In this document: positions 26,740 to 36,072 of the stretch, one piece after another | How positions within the stretch are numbered: position 1 is the stretch's first letter | Layout: every line of letters starts with the position of its first letter | Assembly (NCBI GenBank): GCA_029263395.1 | Contig: JAJCXO010000060.1 | Coordinates: 1-59,360 of the forward strand | Length of the DNA: 59,360 bases | Origin: Acidobacteriota bacterium | GTDB taxonomy: Bacteria > Acidobacteriota > Thermoanaerobaculia > Multivoradales > J023 | Direction: 5' to 3' | The notes under the pieces: generated by a model | What the model saw: only the letters and a program-made list of their open reading frames with translations | What the model was told of the DNA's origin: nothing | The model's database searches: none | Program-made: the position numbers and the translations under genes

Positions 26740-27978
26740 TCAGCTGGCGCAGCGGACGGACCGTGGACGGCGCCGGGATTCTGTCACTCGGTCGAGGGCT
26801 GCTTCGATATCCTCGACCAGGTCCTCAGCCGCCTCGATACCAACCGACAGACGCAGCAGCGTCTCTCCGATCCCAGCCTGTCTTCGGGCCTCCGGCTTCA
26901 TTGCGGCGTGGGTCATCGTCGCCGGATGAGCCACCAGGCTTTCGACGCCACCGAGGGACTCCGCGAGCGAGAAGAAACGCAGGCCCTCGAGAAAGGCTTC
27001 GACTTCCTCTTGACCACCCGCCAGCTCGAAGCTCACCATGGCGCCAAAACCGCTCTGTTGAGCCGCTGCCACAGTGTGCCCGGGGTGGCTCTCCAGGCCC
27101 GGATAATAGACCTTCTCGACCGCACGGCTGACGGCCAGCCGCTCGACGAGCGCTGCCGCATTTTCCAGGTGACTCCGCATCCGAGCGTGGAGCGTACGCA
27201 GGCCGCGCAGAGTCATGTAACTGTCGAACGGCGCTCCGGTCATGCCCAGACAGTTACCCCACCAAGCGAGATCCGTTGCCAACTTTTCGTGTTTAGCGAT
27301 CACCGCCCCGCCGACCACGTCACTGTGGCCGTTGATGTATTTGGTGGTCGAATGCACAACCAGATCTGCGCCGAGGGCAAGCGGTTGTTGCAGTACGGGA
27401 GACAAGAAAGTGTTGTCGACCGCGACCAGCGCTTGGACTTCACGAGCCTGCCGACAGACCTCTGGGATGTCGGTGATACGCAGTAGGGGATTACTCGGAG
27501 TCTCAATCCAGATCATTTTTGGTTTGTCTGCGATCGCTGCTCGGCAGGCTCGAGGATCACTGAGGTCGACGAAGTGGACGCGAAACCTCTGTTGGCGGGC
27601 GCAGGCGTCGAGCAGTCGATAGGTGCCGCCGTAACAGTCGAACGGCGCGATCAGGAGGTCGCCGGGGCCCAAGGGTTGTAGTGCCAAGTAGACTGCTGCC
27701 ATACCGGTGGCGGTCACCACTGCATCGCAGCCACCTTCGCTGGCCGCTAGGGCGCTGGCCAACAAATCTCTGGTTGGGTTGCCGGATCGGGTGTAATCGT
27801 AGTCTCTGGGTTGGCCGAAGCCTGCGAAGGTGAAGTTGGACGACAGATGAATCGGCGGTACCACCGCACCGTGGTGGCGATCGCTTTCGAGACCGGCCCG
27901 GACTGCTCGCGTGGCGGCCGCTGGTCGAGGTGGCTGGGTTCGACGTCGGGTCGATTCGAACGGATCTATCAGGCTCAT
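26740..27978 (-). CDS. metB: Cystathionine gamma-synthase / O-acetylhomoserine sulfhydrylase family
   Basis: 412 residues. Cys/Met-metabolism PLP enzyme: VPPIHLSSNFTFAG, YDYTRSGNPTRDLL, ATGMAAVYLAL, the PLP Lys in STTKYINGHSDVVGG (~211), and the C-terminal SLGGVESLVAHPATMTHA and LLRLSVGIEA. The length and the Y-x-R-x-x-N-P-T motif suit cystathionine gamma-synthase (MetB) better than the longer MetY sulfhydrylases, but the reaction cannot be fixed from sequence. It overlaps metX by 4 bases (ATGA), so both are translated together: MetX activates homoserine and this enzyme replaces the acetyl group with cysteine. Confidence 0.88.
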   Translation of the reverse strand: MSLIDPFESTRRRTQPPRPAAATRAVRAGLESDRHHGAVVPPIHLSSNFTFAGFGQPRDYDYTRSGNPTRDLLASALAASEGGCDAVVTATGMAAVYLALQPLGPGDLLIAPFDCYGGTYRLLDACARQQRFRVHFVDLSDPRACRAAIADKPKMIWIETPSNPLLRITDIPEVCRQAREVQALVAVDNTFLSPVLQQPLALGADLVVHSTTKYINGHSDVVGGAVIAKHEKLATDLAWWGNCLGMTGAPFDSYMTLRGLRTLHARMRSHLENAAALVERLAVSRAVEKVYYPGLESHPGHTVAAAQQSGFGAMVSFELAGGQEEVEAFLEGLRFFSLAESLGGVESLVAHPATMTHAAMKPEARRQAGIGETLLRLSVGIEAAEDLVEDIEAALDRVTESRRRPRSVRCAS

Positions 27979-29051
27979 GAGATCGCCTCCGTCCGCTCGA
28001 GCGCAGGTTGCAAGATGTCGGTAAGCAGGCTGGTCTCTTTCAGGAAAGTGTCATGGCCGTAGCGAGTTTCGAGCGTGTGAAAGTTGCACGGTCCGGCAAG
28101 CCGTCGGCTGAGGGTTTCCATCTCAGGTAACGTAACCAGTTGATCCGAGCTTGCGGCGATCAATGTTGTGTTGGCCGTGACTTGCCGTGGATCGACTCGA
28201 TGCAGGTCTAGGGACTCGGACAAACGCAGGAAGGCATAGGCGTCGAACCGTTCCGAGAAGTCTCGGCCGCGGGATTCCAGATAACTCTCGACTGGGAATC
28301 GGAAGCTCGTTCCAGAGCGCCGCGGTGGCCCCGTGAAGCGATCCGCAAATTCATCCCGGCAGCGGTAGGTTGTCATCGCCAGACCGCGAGACAGAGCCAA
28401 GCCTTCGCTTTCGCAGCCGTGCTCGAGAGATAGACGGACAACCCTTCGCTGCAGGCTGCGCCAAGCCGTGGCCATCGGATGGCTGCGGTCAGCAGCACTG
28501 ATGACTGCCAGGTGTTGGGGTCGGTTTTGGAAGAGGGCACCGAAAGCCAGGGCCACCATGCCGCCATAGGAGGCTCCAACAATGCTGTGGAGGTGCGGGA
28601 TCTCCAGCAAGTCGAGAAGACAGGCCAGCGCACGGGCCTGATCTTCAGTGGTGACGGCGGGAAAGCTGGCCGGCTCGCACGTTGTCCGTGGGCCGGACGA
28701 CCCGCCGTTGCCACCCAGATAGTCGAAGCTCAGGACACGGAAGGTGCGGGTGTCGATGGCCTTCCCTGGCCCGACCAGGGTATGCCACCATCCGGGGCTG
28801 GGATTCTCCGAAGTTGCCGTGACGTGGGCTGTTGCGGAGATCCCTCCGAGCACGACGACCGTGGGGCCGTCGCCGCCGGTGTCTTCGAAAGCCAATCGCA
28901 GCGGCTGCGGCTGCAAGTCGTGAGTGAGTGTAAATTCGTCGGGCAGCTCGCAGGTCTGCAAACCAGGACGGGAGGTGTGACTCCGTGCTTGGGTTTGCGT
29001 TTGCGGAAAGCTGCCGAGCGAAACGGTGACGGGGGAATCCAGTGCGGTCAT
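27975..29051 (-). CDS. metX: Homoserine O-acetyltransferase family protein
   Basis: 358 residues from the ATG at 29051, chosen because GGAGGA lies seven bases upstream; in-frame starts at 29078 and 29099 lack a good site. The alpha/beta-hydrolase acyltransferase has VVLGGISATAHV, WWHTLVGPGKAIDT, nucleophile Ser in VGASYGGMVAL (~155), and the C-terminal His in RYGHDTFLKE. GGISATAHV replaces the usual GGISGDSHV-like loop, so acyl-donor preference should be taken with care. It acylates homoserine for methionine synthesis. It is the first gene behind the SAM-I riboswitch and its terminator-like hairpin. Confidence 0.9.
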   Translation of the reverse strand: MTALDSPVTVSLGSFPQTQTQARSHTSRPGLQTCELPDEFTLTHDLQPQPLRLAFEDTGGDGPTVVVLGGISATAHVTATSENPSPGWWHTLVGPGKAIDTRTFRVLSFDYLGGNGGSSGPRTTCEPASFPAVTTEDQARALACLLDLLEIPHLHSIVGASYGGMVALAFGALFQNRPQHLAVISAADRSHPMATAWRSLQRRVVRLSLEHGCESEGLALSRGLAMTTYRCRDEFADRFTGPPRRSGTSFRFPVESYLESRGRDFSERFDAYAFLRLSESLDLHRVDPRQVTANTTLIAASSDQLVTLPEMETLSRRLAGPCNFHTLETRYGHDTFLKETSLLTDILQPALERTEAIS

Positions 29052-29100
29052 ATTCAGTCCTCCGTAAGTTTCGCTCATCGGAACCCTACGTAAGACCAAA

Positions 29101-29138
29101 TGACCACGACCCCATCAGGGGTGTGTTTCCCGTGGTCA
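29101..29138 (-). terminator. Expression-platform hairpin of the SAM riboswitch
   Basis: TGACCACG (29101-29108) pairs with CGTGGTCA (29131-29138), with inner ACCCC/GGGGT pairs. It begins immediately after the last aptamer strand and is followed in the minus direction by a short TTTGGTCTT. This is probably the terminator that forms when SAM is bound. The T-tract is weak, so sequestering effects on translation are also possible. Confidence 0.7.
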
Positions 29139-29252
29139 CTCATCTTTCGGTGAACCCGTGTTCCCCGTAGGAGTTGGCACCTTGTGGAGCTTTGAGGCTC
29201 CACCGGTTGCCCCGGCATCGTCGGGCCTATTCCCTCAGCCGGTCTCGATGAG
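29139..29252 (-). promoter_or_regulatory. SAM-I (S-box) riboswitch aptamer
   Basis: On the minus strand the conserved blocks occur in order: CTCATC (P1 5'), GGCTGAGGGA, AGGCCCG, GATGCC, GGGGCAACC, a P3 stem TGGAGC/GCTCCA, AAGGTGCCAACTCCTAC, a P4 stem, and GATGAG (P1 3'). CTCATC and GATGAG are complementary and close the aptamer. This is the S-box consensus and lies about 90 bases upstream of metX. High SAM should turn off the metX-metB-aspartokinase-fusion operon. Confidence 0.97.
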
Positions 29253-29261
29253 TCGCTTGAA

Positions 29262-29291
29262 ACTGTATGTTTTTGCCAGCACAGGAGTCAA
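29262..29291 (-). promoter_or_regulatory. Promoter of the riboswitch operon
   Basis: Minus strand TTGACT (29286-29291), 18-bp spacer and TACAGT (29262-29267), ending ten bases before the first aptamer base. Confidence 0.6.
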
Positions 29292-29307
29292 GATTCCGAT
29301 TCGAGGA

Positions 29308-29378
29308 CCGCAGACAAGGTTCTGCGGAGCGAGACTTCCCGAATTCGATAACAAGGAGGCGGCCGGAAAGCCGGCTGC
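29308..29378. other. Two stem-loops between divergent transcription units
   Basis: CCGCAGA/TCTGCGG (29308-29314 and 29321-29327) form a perfect 7-bp stem, and GCGGCCGG/CCGGCTGC (29359-29366 and 29371-29378) an 8-bp stem with one G-U pair. Neither has a T-tract. The rest of 29,292-29,550 holds no gene. Confidence 0.5.
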
Positions 29379-29550
29379 GCCGTAGAAAGTTCGGTGCTGG
29401 TGTTGCCCGATCTCAGGCGCCCAAAACCGAACCAAGCTTCGCGACGATGGGCAATTCGACGTATGTAAGGCTGGTGTAAACTTTCCAGCCCTAAAAGACC
29501 AATTGCAGAGACATCACGTACCTTCTCTGTCACTGAGAAGAGGAAATCCT

Positions 29551-31776
29551 ATGCCGCCATCAATCCTTGCTGATGGGCCAACAGAGGCCTTCCCGTATCG
29601 TGTCGAAAGTGCCGCCGGTGCGGGGGCGATGGGCATCGTCTATCGTGCTACCGACGTGGCTCTTGCCAGGCCTGTCGCCATCAAGGTCATGAAGGTCGAC
29701 GTCGAGGAGACGTCTGACTTGAAAAGCGAAGATAGACGTCGTTTTTTGCAGGAGGCTCGTGCCGCTGCCGCGTTGGTTCACCCCGGGGTGACCACCGTGC
29801 ACCGTATCGGCAAGATCAATGGGGCTCCCTACATCGTCATGGAGTGGCTCGAGGGCAGGACGTTGCAAGAAGTTGTCCGAGAGGACGGAGCAAAATCCCT
29901 CGAACAAGCTTCGCGTTGGGCCTATGAGTTACTCGACGTGCTGAACTACGCGCACGGCCATGGGGTTGTGCATCGCGACATCAAGCCGGCCAATGTGGTT
30001 GTCGTGGAGAGTGGACGTCTCAAGGTGACAGATTTTGGACTTGCGGTACATCGTGGGCGAGAGCTGGTGAAGACGGCGGCTGGATCGGTCATGGCGACGC
30101 CCCAATTTGCGTCCCCGGAGCAGCTCGACGGCCAAAAAGTTGATCACCGCTCCGACCTGTTCTCTACTGCAGTGGTGTATTACAACCTGTTGACAGGCGC
30201 CATGCCTTGGGAGGGCAAAAGCCTCACCGAGTTGTTCGCGGCGTTGTTCAGCAAGCCAGCGATCCCGGTGCGGACCCGCCGGCCACATTTGCCTGCCGCA
30301 CTCGATGCCTGGTTCGAGCGTGCCTTGGCGCGTCAGCGTGAGGATCGGTTCAGCAGCGCTGGGGAGATGATCGAAAATCTCCGGCAAGCGATCCAGCCAC
30401 CGAAGCCAGCCGAAGCTCCAGCCGAGGCGCTGATCAAGACCGAAGTGATGATCGCCCCCGAAGCTTCCTTCGTGGCGCCGGCTGCACGGCGCCCTTGGGA
30501 GGGGGTTTTTGCCCTTGTGCAGTCCTGGTCAACCCAGAGCCTAGGGGTTGTCGAGCGCGAGATCTTCCTCGACAAGCTACTGGATACGCCGCTCCATGTG
30601 CCGCCGTTTGCGGGTGCTGCGGTTTTCGGTGACACCTGTCTGTTGGTCGAAGGTGGGGTGGTCTTCGCTGCGATCAGGATCCAAGACGGAGCGGTGCAGC
30701 CTGAAGTCGAGTTACCCAGCAGTAGCGAAGTGCGGCTCTACTCGGCGCCCGCGAACTACCATGTGGGGACGATCACGCTGCTGGCGAGCGCCCTGCAATC
30801 TAGCCCAGCGCGCCACCGAGGTTTGGACTCGATGGTTGTCAATCTGCCGGCGTTTACCGGTAGATTGCTGGCCAAGGGATTCGAAGGTGTGCTGCGGCTA
30901 GAGGAATCTGACTGCTTTGCACTCTACCTGCTGCTGGAGGGCCGGTCGGCCCTGGTTCTGGTGGGAGGCAGCTGGCCCACCGATCCTCGTAAGGCTGGAT
31001 GGCAGAGCTGGCTGAGCTCGGTCGAGGCGACGGCGAGTTTTTTCGATCGACATATTCGCCCGCCCTCGTTCTGGTTTCGTCGTGGGTTTCGCAACCTGGA
31101 GTGGACCGTCGAGCGGCTGGCCGAGCTACCGCAGGGCTCGTCGACCGCGACGCTGGCGTCTTTGCTGGGTTCAGGAGCCCAACAGGCGCAGCGTATCCTT
31201 CGCGCCCAGCTGACCGACCGAAGTCGCGAGATGGTGGGATCGGTGATGGCGGCATCAGCTCCGATGAGTCGTTTCCTCGAATGGATGTTGCAGGTTTTGC
31301 CTCGAGTCATGGTCGAGCAGCGACGCTCGGATGCATGGAAGTACTTGGCCGATTGGTTGCTCTTGATCGACCGAGTTCGGCTGCATGCCGATGTCGAGCT
31401 TCCAAACTCGGGCAAACGGGAATCATTTGATCTGGTGACCTCCGACGCTGATGGCAAGATCCTTCACCTGGGTTGTCGGGTCGATGCGGTGGATGTTGAT
31501 GGCTTCAATCGTTTTCTCGAACGTGTGCTGGCGACCAAAGAGGCGCACAAGAAGGGTGGGGATATTGGTGGTGTCTTCCTGATCAGTCAGAGCTTTTCCG
31601 AGCCGGTGTTGGAAGCCTACCGAAAGTCGTTACATCGCGGTTTGGGTAACCGACTGCTGGGTATCGACAAATCGATGGGCTACGACGGCTTCGTTCGAGT
31701 TGGAGCACGTCGTGGTTTCCACCTGTTGTTGGTGGAAGAACGTGATGGCGGTTTTCAGCCACGCTTTATCGACTAG
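29551..31776 (+). CDS. Ser/Thr protein kinase with large unknown C-terminal region
   Basis: 741 residues from the ATG at 29551 (AGAGGAAA upstream). Kinase domain ~10-275: GAGAMGIVY loop, VAIKVM Lys, HRDIKPANVVVV, TDFGLAVH, ATPQFASPEQ. It is a standard RD kinase. From ~310 on there is no membrane segment, and the ~430 residues do not match a family I recognise: a region with FAGAAVFGDTCLLVEGGV and LYLLLEGRSALVLVGGSWP, then a helical part. The C-terminal ~100 residues (ILHLGCRVDAVDVDGFNRFLERVLATKE, GGVFLISQSF) resemble a small alpha/beta domain. It is divergent from the methionine operon and followed by a DoxX gene after 33 bases. Confidence 0.85.
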   Translation: MPPSILADGPTEAFPYRVESAAGAGAMGIVYRATDVALARPVAIKVMKVDVEETSDLKSEDRRRFLQEARAAAALVHPGVTTVHRIGKINGAPYIVMEWLEGRTLQEVVREDGAKSLEQASRWAYELLDVLNYAHGHGVVHRDIKPANVVVVESGRLKVTDFGLAVHRGRELVKTAAGSVMATPQFASPEQLDGQKVDHRSDLFSTAVVYYNLLTGAMPWEGKSLTELFAALFSKPAIPVRTRRPHLPAALDAWFERALARQREDRFSSAGEMIENLRQAIQPPKPAEAPAEALIKTEVMIAPEASFVAPAARRPWEGVFALVQSWSTQSLGVVEREIFLDKLLDTPLHVPPFAGAAVFGDTCLLVEGGVVFAAIRIQDGAVQPEVELPSSSEVRLYSAPANYHVGTITLLASALQSSPARHRGLDSMVVNLPAFTGRLLAKGFEGVLRLEESDCFALYLLLEGRSALVLVGGSWPTDPRKAGWQSWLSSVEATASFFDRHIRPPSFWFRRGFRNLEWTVERLAELPQGSSTATLASLLGSGAQQAQRILRAQLTDRSREMVGSVMAASAPMSRFLEWMLQVLPRVMVEQRRSDAWKYLADWLLLIDRVRLHADVELPNSGKRESFDLVTSDADGKILHLGCRVDAVDVDGFNRFLERVLATKEAHKKGGDIGGVFLISQSFSEPVLEAYRKSLHRGLGNRLLGIDKSMGYDGFVRVGARRGFHLLLVEERDGGFQPRFID

Positions 31777-31809
31777 ATTTGATCCATTCAACGAGGAGAG
31801 TTACCCTCG

Positions 31810-32205
31810 ATGTCAAATATCAGAAAAACGTCCCCAGCCATTCATCTTGCGGTCATCCGTGCAGCTAGCTCAATACCGCTGTTGTTCATCGGTACCCTCC
31901 ACCTGATTGGTCAGGCGCCGATGTTGCCCATTCTAGAAGGGGCGAACATTCCGTTTGCGCCATTCTTCGCGATCGCGGTGCCAGTGCTCGAGGTCGTGGC
32001 AGGAGCCTCCTTGCTGGCCGGCTACTTCTCCCGCGTCGGCGCGCTGATCGCCTTGGTGATCATGGTCGTCGCGCTCTACGTCCACATGATGCATGACTGG
32101 GCTGACGAACCGACGCTCGTTTTACCGATCGCGGTTTTTGCGGGTGTTGTGCAAATCCTCTGGGGTGGTGCCGGGGTCTTCAGCAGCGATATTGCGGCTA
32201 GTTAG
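31810..32205 (+). CDS. DoxX-family membrane protein
   Basis: 131 residues with four hydrophobic segments (PLLFIGTLHLIG, FFAIAVPVLEVVAGASLLAGYFS, GALIALVIMVVALYVHMMHDW, LPIAVFAGVVQILWGGAGVF). The arrangement with R-x-x-x-x-x-x-L-F near the first helix and E-V-x-A-G-x-x-L-x-x-G-x-x-S-R in the second matches DoxX/SURF4-like proteins. GAGGAGAG precedes the start. The physiological role of most DoxX proteins is unsettled. It converges with the hybrid kinase gene. Confidence 0.75.
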   Translation: MSNIRKTSPAIHLAVIRAASSIPLLFIGTLHLIGQAPMLPILEGANIPFAPFFAIAVPVLEVVAGASLLAGYFSRVGALIALVIMVVALYVHMMHDWADEPTLVLPIAVFAGVVQILWGGAGVFSSDIAAS

Positions 32206-32214
32206 ATCTTGTTT

Positions 32215-34332
32215 CTAGCTCACGAGATGTTCTGGCCTGCCGGTTTTACCGGGGCCATCGGCGAGTGCCTTGGCTATCTTCCTCAGCAGCTCTTTGGGTG
32301 CAAAGGGTTTCTGGATGAAAGTGGTTGGTGCAGCGTCGCCGAGTCTTCGACGAATTTCTTGTTTGCTATAACCGCTCGTCAACACGACCGGTATGGAGTG
32401 TTCTTGACGGATCGCTTGCAGTGTTTGGATACCGTCGAGATGGGGCATGGTGATGTCGAGCAGCACGGTAGAGATTTTGTGACTTTGGCGCTCCAGGCAT
32501 GCGAGAGCGTCCTGGCCGTCGCCAGCGGTCAACACACGAAATCCTGAATCTTTAAGGATATGCTGAGCGACCTCGATCACCACCGGGTCGTCGTCGACCA
32601 CTAGAATCGTTCGGCCACCCCCATCGATTTCTGCCGATGGCAAACCCCTGGATCGCGTCTCGGCGACAGTTTTGGTGGCTGGAAAGAGGATCCGGAAACT
32701 AGATCCTTGGCCCTCTTGGCTCGTGACCTCGAGGGCGCCTCGGTGTCCACGAACGATGCCGAGAACAGCTGCTAATCCCAGACCGCGGCCCGAGAACTTG
32801 GTGGTGAAGAACGGGTCAAAGATCTTCGAGCGCGTCTCCTCGCTCATGCCGCAGCCGGTGTCCGAGACTTCCAGTACAACGTAAGGCCCTTCGGGCAAAC
32901 CCTCCTCGAGGTATGTCCTGGCGAGATGGAAACGGTCGACTTCCAGCGCTCGAGTGCTGACCGAGATGACTCCTTCGCCGTCGCCGAGTGCTTCAGCAGC
33001 GTTGGTGAGAAGGTTCATCACGACTTGGCGGACTTCGGTGATATCCGCTTCGATTGCCGGCAAGTCAGGCCGCAGATCGAGTTCCAACGTCGCTTTTTTG
33101 GTGACCGAAGCACGTAGCAGATCCAGCATTTCTTCGATCAAGACCCCGAGATCGATCGGCTCGACGACAAACTTGCCGCGTCCCGAGTAGGCCAGCATTT
33201 GGTTTGAGAGTTCCGCGGCCCGCTCGGCCGAAGTTTCGACACCCTCGATAAAACAACGGGAAGGGGAGTCTTCAGGGAGCTTTTGTAGAGCCAAGGCTGC
33301 ATTGCCGAGCATTCCCACCAACAGGTTGTTGAAGTCATGGGCGATACCGCCGGCCAGCACGCCCAGGCTCTCGAGCTTCTGCGCCTGCCGCATCTGTTCA
33401 TCAAGCTTGCGGCGCTCCACTTCGGCCTGCTTGAGCTCCGTGATGTCAACCGCTACGCCGAGCACCGAGGGCAGAGTCGAGTCGGCCCGGGTGAAAGGAA
33501 TTTTGGTGGTCTGGAGAAAGCGGACGTTGCCGTCGCGATCGGTGATCTTCTCTTCCTGAATCAGCTTGGCCCGGCCACTCTCGATGACCTCCAGATCATC
33601 ACGACGAAAACGACGAGCCTCCTCGTCTGAGCTGACGAACTCAGCATCCGTTCGCCCGAGTAATTCCTCGACGCTGGTACCGTAGGCTTCCGCCACCGCG
33701 CGATTGGCGAGATTGAAGCGGCCTTCGCTGTCTTTCGCAAAGATGAAGTGAGGTACCAGGTCGATCACCTCACGCAGGCGAGCCTCACTTTCTCGCAGAG
33801 TCCGTTCGTTGGCTTCTAGCCTCGAGACGGCGCGCTGTCGCTCCAACTCGGCCCCAGCCCGTGCCGCGAAGAGTTCCAGAACAGAGACGTCGAAGCTGTC
33901 CTCATCCAAAGGTTCGACGTCAAGCATCGCCAAGTGGCCAATGATCTGGCCGCTCGAATCTTGGAACGGTACGGCGGCGTAACTTTCGGCCTGAAGATCC
34001 ACCAGATCCTGGTCGATCGGAAACCGTGATTGGATGTCTCGATCGTAGAAACAGGGAGTACCCGCGACAACCTGAGAGCACGGGGTACCACTCAGGTCGT
34101 ACTCAAAATTTTCTAGAAATTCACTGCCGTTCCAGAACGCCAGAGTTGCCAACTTCGACGGCGGTGAATCCAGACATTGGGTCACGAAGCAGTAGCGGAG
34201 ATCGAGGGCCGTGGCAAGGTGTTGGACCAGGGAGTAAAAGAACGCATGGCCGGTGGTGGTGGCAGTCCCCGCCACCACCGCCCTGACAACCTGTTCTGTC
34301 GAACTTTGCTGTGTCGACTTTTCTTGTACCAA
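32215..34332 (-). CDS. Soluble hybrid histidine kinase: GAF-PAS-HisKA-HATPase-REC
   Basis: 705 residues, starting at TTG directly after the TAG of the symporter gene (TAGTTG). No membrane segment. Order: GAF-like domain (~20-165), a short coiled coil, PAS (~190-310; LVPHFIFAKDSEGRFNLANRAVAEAYG), phosphoacceptor His in LAGGIAHDFNNLL (~330), ATPase with MNLLTNAAEAL, VSDTGCGM and GRGLGLAAVLGI, then a receiver domain with VVDDDP (~575) and phosphoacceptor Asp in VLLDITMPHLDG (~622). HDFNN kinases of this type often pass phosphate to their own receiver. Abutment to the amino-acid symporter suggests it is co-expressed and may report on transport or nutrient state; that is inference. Confidence 0.93.
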   Translation of the reverse strand: MVQEKSTQQSSTEQVVRAVVAGTATTTGHAFFYSLVQHLATALDLRYCFVTQCLDSPPSKLATLAFWNGSEFLENFEYDLSGTPCSQVVAGTPCFYDRDIQSRFPIDQDLVDLQAESYAAVPFQDSSGQIIGHLAMLDVEPLDEDSFDVSVLELFAARAGAELERQRAVSRLEANERTLRESEARLREVIDLVPHFIFAKDSEGRFNLANRAVAEAYGTSVEELLGRTDAEFVSSDEEARRFRRDDLEVIESGRAKLIQEEKITDRDGNVRFLQTTKIPFTRADSTLPSVLGVAVDITELKQAEVERRKLDEQMRQAQKLESLGVLAGGIAHDFNNLLVGMLGNAALALQKLPEDSPSRCFIEGVETSAERAAELSNQMLAYSGRGKFVVEPIDLGVLIEEMLDLLRASVTKKATLELDLRPDLPAIEADITEVRQVVMNLLTNAAEALGDGEGVISVSTRALEVDRFHLARTYLEEGLPEGPYVVLEVSDTGCGMSEETRSKIFDPFFTTKFSGRGLGLAAVLGIVRGHRGALEVTSQEGQGSSFRILFPATKTVAETRSRGLPSAEIDGGGRTILVVDDDPVVIEVAQHILKDSGFRVLTAGDGQDALACLERQSHKISTVLLDITMPHLDGIQTLQAIRQEHSIPVVLTSGYSKQEIRRRLGDAAPTTFIQKPFAPKELLRKIAKALADGPGKTGRPEHLVS

Positions 34333-36072
34333 CTACTTCTTGTGCTCCGCGACCCATTGCTTGTGGTCTTCGAGGTTCTGGATCCAAGGTTTACGCTCGA
34401 AGTAGCTGTCCATCAGCTCGCGCAGCTTGCCGGAGAGCATCACCAGAGCGAGCAGGTTCGGCAGAATGACGATGCCGAGGAAGATATCGCCCAGGTCCCA
34501 GGCCACCGCCGGCGCAATCAGCGCTCCCATCAAGTGCATGCCGACGTACACCAGGCGATAAGGGGTGACTGCCTTCGAGCCAAAGAGGTATTCGGCGCAA
34601 CGATCGCCGTAGTAGCTCCACGAGATGGCGGTCGACAGTCCGAAGAGCAGGACAGAGATCAAAACGATGTGGTGGCCGAAGTCACCGATAGGCTTCAGGC
34701 CACGCCGGAATGCGAGCATGGTGAGGGGCGCTCCACCTTCAGGAGCGTCGGCGTAGAGCACGCCATAACTAGTGCCATCGTCACTGACCGCAGTGGCTGC
34801 CGAGGGGGTCAGTAGGCCGCTGAAGGGCCGGGTCTGCTCGACGTCGGTGAAGAACCGGCTCACCGCAACGTCATGCCAAGCGAAGTGGACCGCGCCGGCG
34901 GCGATTTGTTGTACACCGTCCAGGATGCGAACTTCGTCCGGGGTCGCCCCTTCTTCCCAGGCGCCTCGATCGTCGAGAGCAATGTAGGAGATGTCTCCGC
35001 CATCGAGGGTCAGCTCGGTTGCCACTCTGGCATCCCATGACCCAGTCATGATGATCACCAGGGCGGTCATCGTCACGATGACAATGGTGTCGATGAAGGG
35101 TTCGATCAAGCCCACAACACCCTCGGAGACCGGCTCATCGGTCTGCGCGGCGGCATGGGCGATGGGCGCCGAACCCTGACCAGCCTCGTTGGAGAACAGG
35201 CCACGATTGACCCCCCAGTTGAGAGTGACGAGGAAGGCACCGATACCCGTGCCGGCAACGCCAGCGGTCGGATTGAAGGCCTCGGTGAAAATCAGTCCGA
35301 AGGCGGGTAGCACCTTGTCGATGTTGAACAAGATGATGAGCAATGCACTGACGACGTAGATGCCAGCCATCACCGGCGCCAGGATGCCGGTGACCTTGCC
35401 GATCCGGGTGATGCCACCGAGAATGACCGCCGCGATAATCGCCGCTGACACCAGACCGGTCACCAGGTTGGGCACGCCGAAGGTCGACTGGACCGTGTCG
35501 GCGACGGTATTGGCTTGGACAGCGTTGCCGGTGAGGAACGCAGTCGAGCCCAGCATGACGGCAAAGAAGATGGCCATCCATCGCCAATTGGGCCCCAGGC
35601 CACGTTCGATGTAGTACATCGGACCACCGGACACCGAGCCTTCATACTTCCCGACGTCTTCCTTGTTTTTGACCTGACGGTAGTGCTGGGCCAAGGTCAC
35701 TTCCGAGAACTTGGTAGCCATACCGAGCAACGCGGTCATCCACATCCAGAACAGCGCTCCGGGACCGCCCCAGTGAATGGCCCAGGCGGCGCCAGCGATG
35801 TTACCGATGCCGACGGTGGCGGAGAGCGCCGTGGTCAGAGCCTGAAAGTGAGAGACATCTCCCGGCTCGTTGGGGTCATCGTACTTCCCCGTCGTGACGC
35901 CGAAGCCGTGAAACAAATGCCGAACTTGGACGAACCGTAACTTGAAGGTCAAGAAGATGCCAACACCCAACAGGGCGATCACCTTGAGTGGGATCGTCTC
36001 GCCGGAGACCGGAATACCGAAACTATCGACGACATATTTGATACTGCTGACGATCTGCGCGAGTGTTTCCAT
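34333..36072 (-). CDS. Sodium:alanine/amino-acid symporter (AGCS family) with extra loop
   Basis: 579 residues. AGCS signatures: FQALTTALSATVGIGNIAGAAWAIHWGGPGALFWMW, ATKFSEVTLAQHYR, GGPMYYIERGLG, NWGVNRGLFSNEAGQGSAPIAHAAA, STAISWSYYGDRCAEYLFG. Family members are usually ~450-490 residues. The excess comes from about 100 residues after TGSWDA (~370-475), rich in Asp/Gly and without hydrophobic segments, placed where the family has a short loop before the AFRRGLKPIGDFGHHIV helix. It may be an added extracytoplasmic domain. The gene is followed immediately, with no gap, by the hybrid kinase. Confidence 0.92.
   Translation of the reverse strand: METLAQIVSSIKYVVDSFGIPVSGETIPLKVIALLGVGIFLTFKLRFVQVRHLFHGFGVTTGKYDDPNEPGDVSHFQALTTALSATVGIGNIAGAAWAIHWGGPGALFWMWMTALLGMATKFSEVTLAQHYRQVKNKEDVGKYEGSVSGGPMYYIERGLGPNWRWMAIFFAVMLGSTAFLTGNAVQANTVADTVQSTFGVPNLVTGLVSAAIIAAVILGGITRIGKVTGILAPVMAGIYVVSALLIILFNIDKVLPAFGLIFTEAFNPTAGVAGTGIGAFLVTLNWGVNRGLFSNEAGQGSAPIAHAAAQTDEPVSEGVVGLIEPFIDTIVIVTMTALVIIMTGSWDARVATELTLDGGDISYIALDDRGAWEEGATPDEVRILDGVQQIAAGAVHFAWHDVAVSRFFTDVEQTRPFSGLLTPSAATAVSDDGTSYGVLYADAPEGGAPLTMLAFRRGLKPIGDFGHHIVLISVLLFGLSTAISWSYYGDRCAEYLFGSKAVTPYRLVYVGMHLMGALIAPAVAWDLGDIFLGIVILPNLLALVMLSGKLRELMDSYFERKPWIQNLEDHKQWVAEHKK

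Noticed and set aside
29308-29378. Stem-loops as a second riboswitch or terminator
   Set aside because: Stems are good but there is no T-tract, no known aptamer motif and no gene immediately downstream that would need it.
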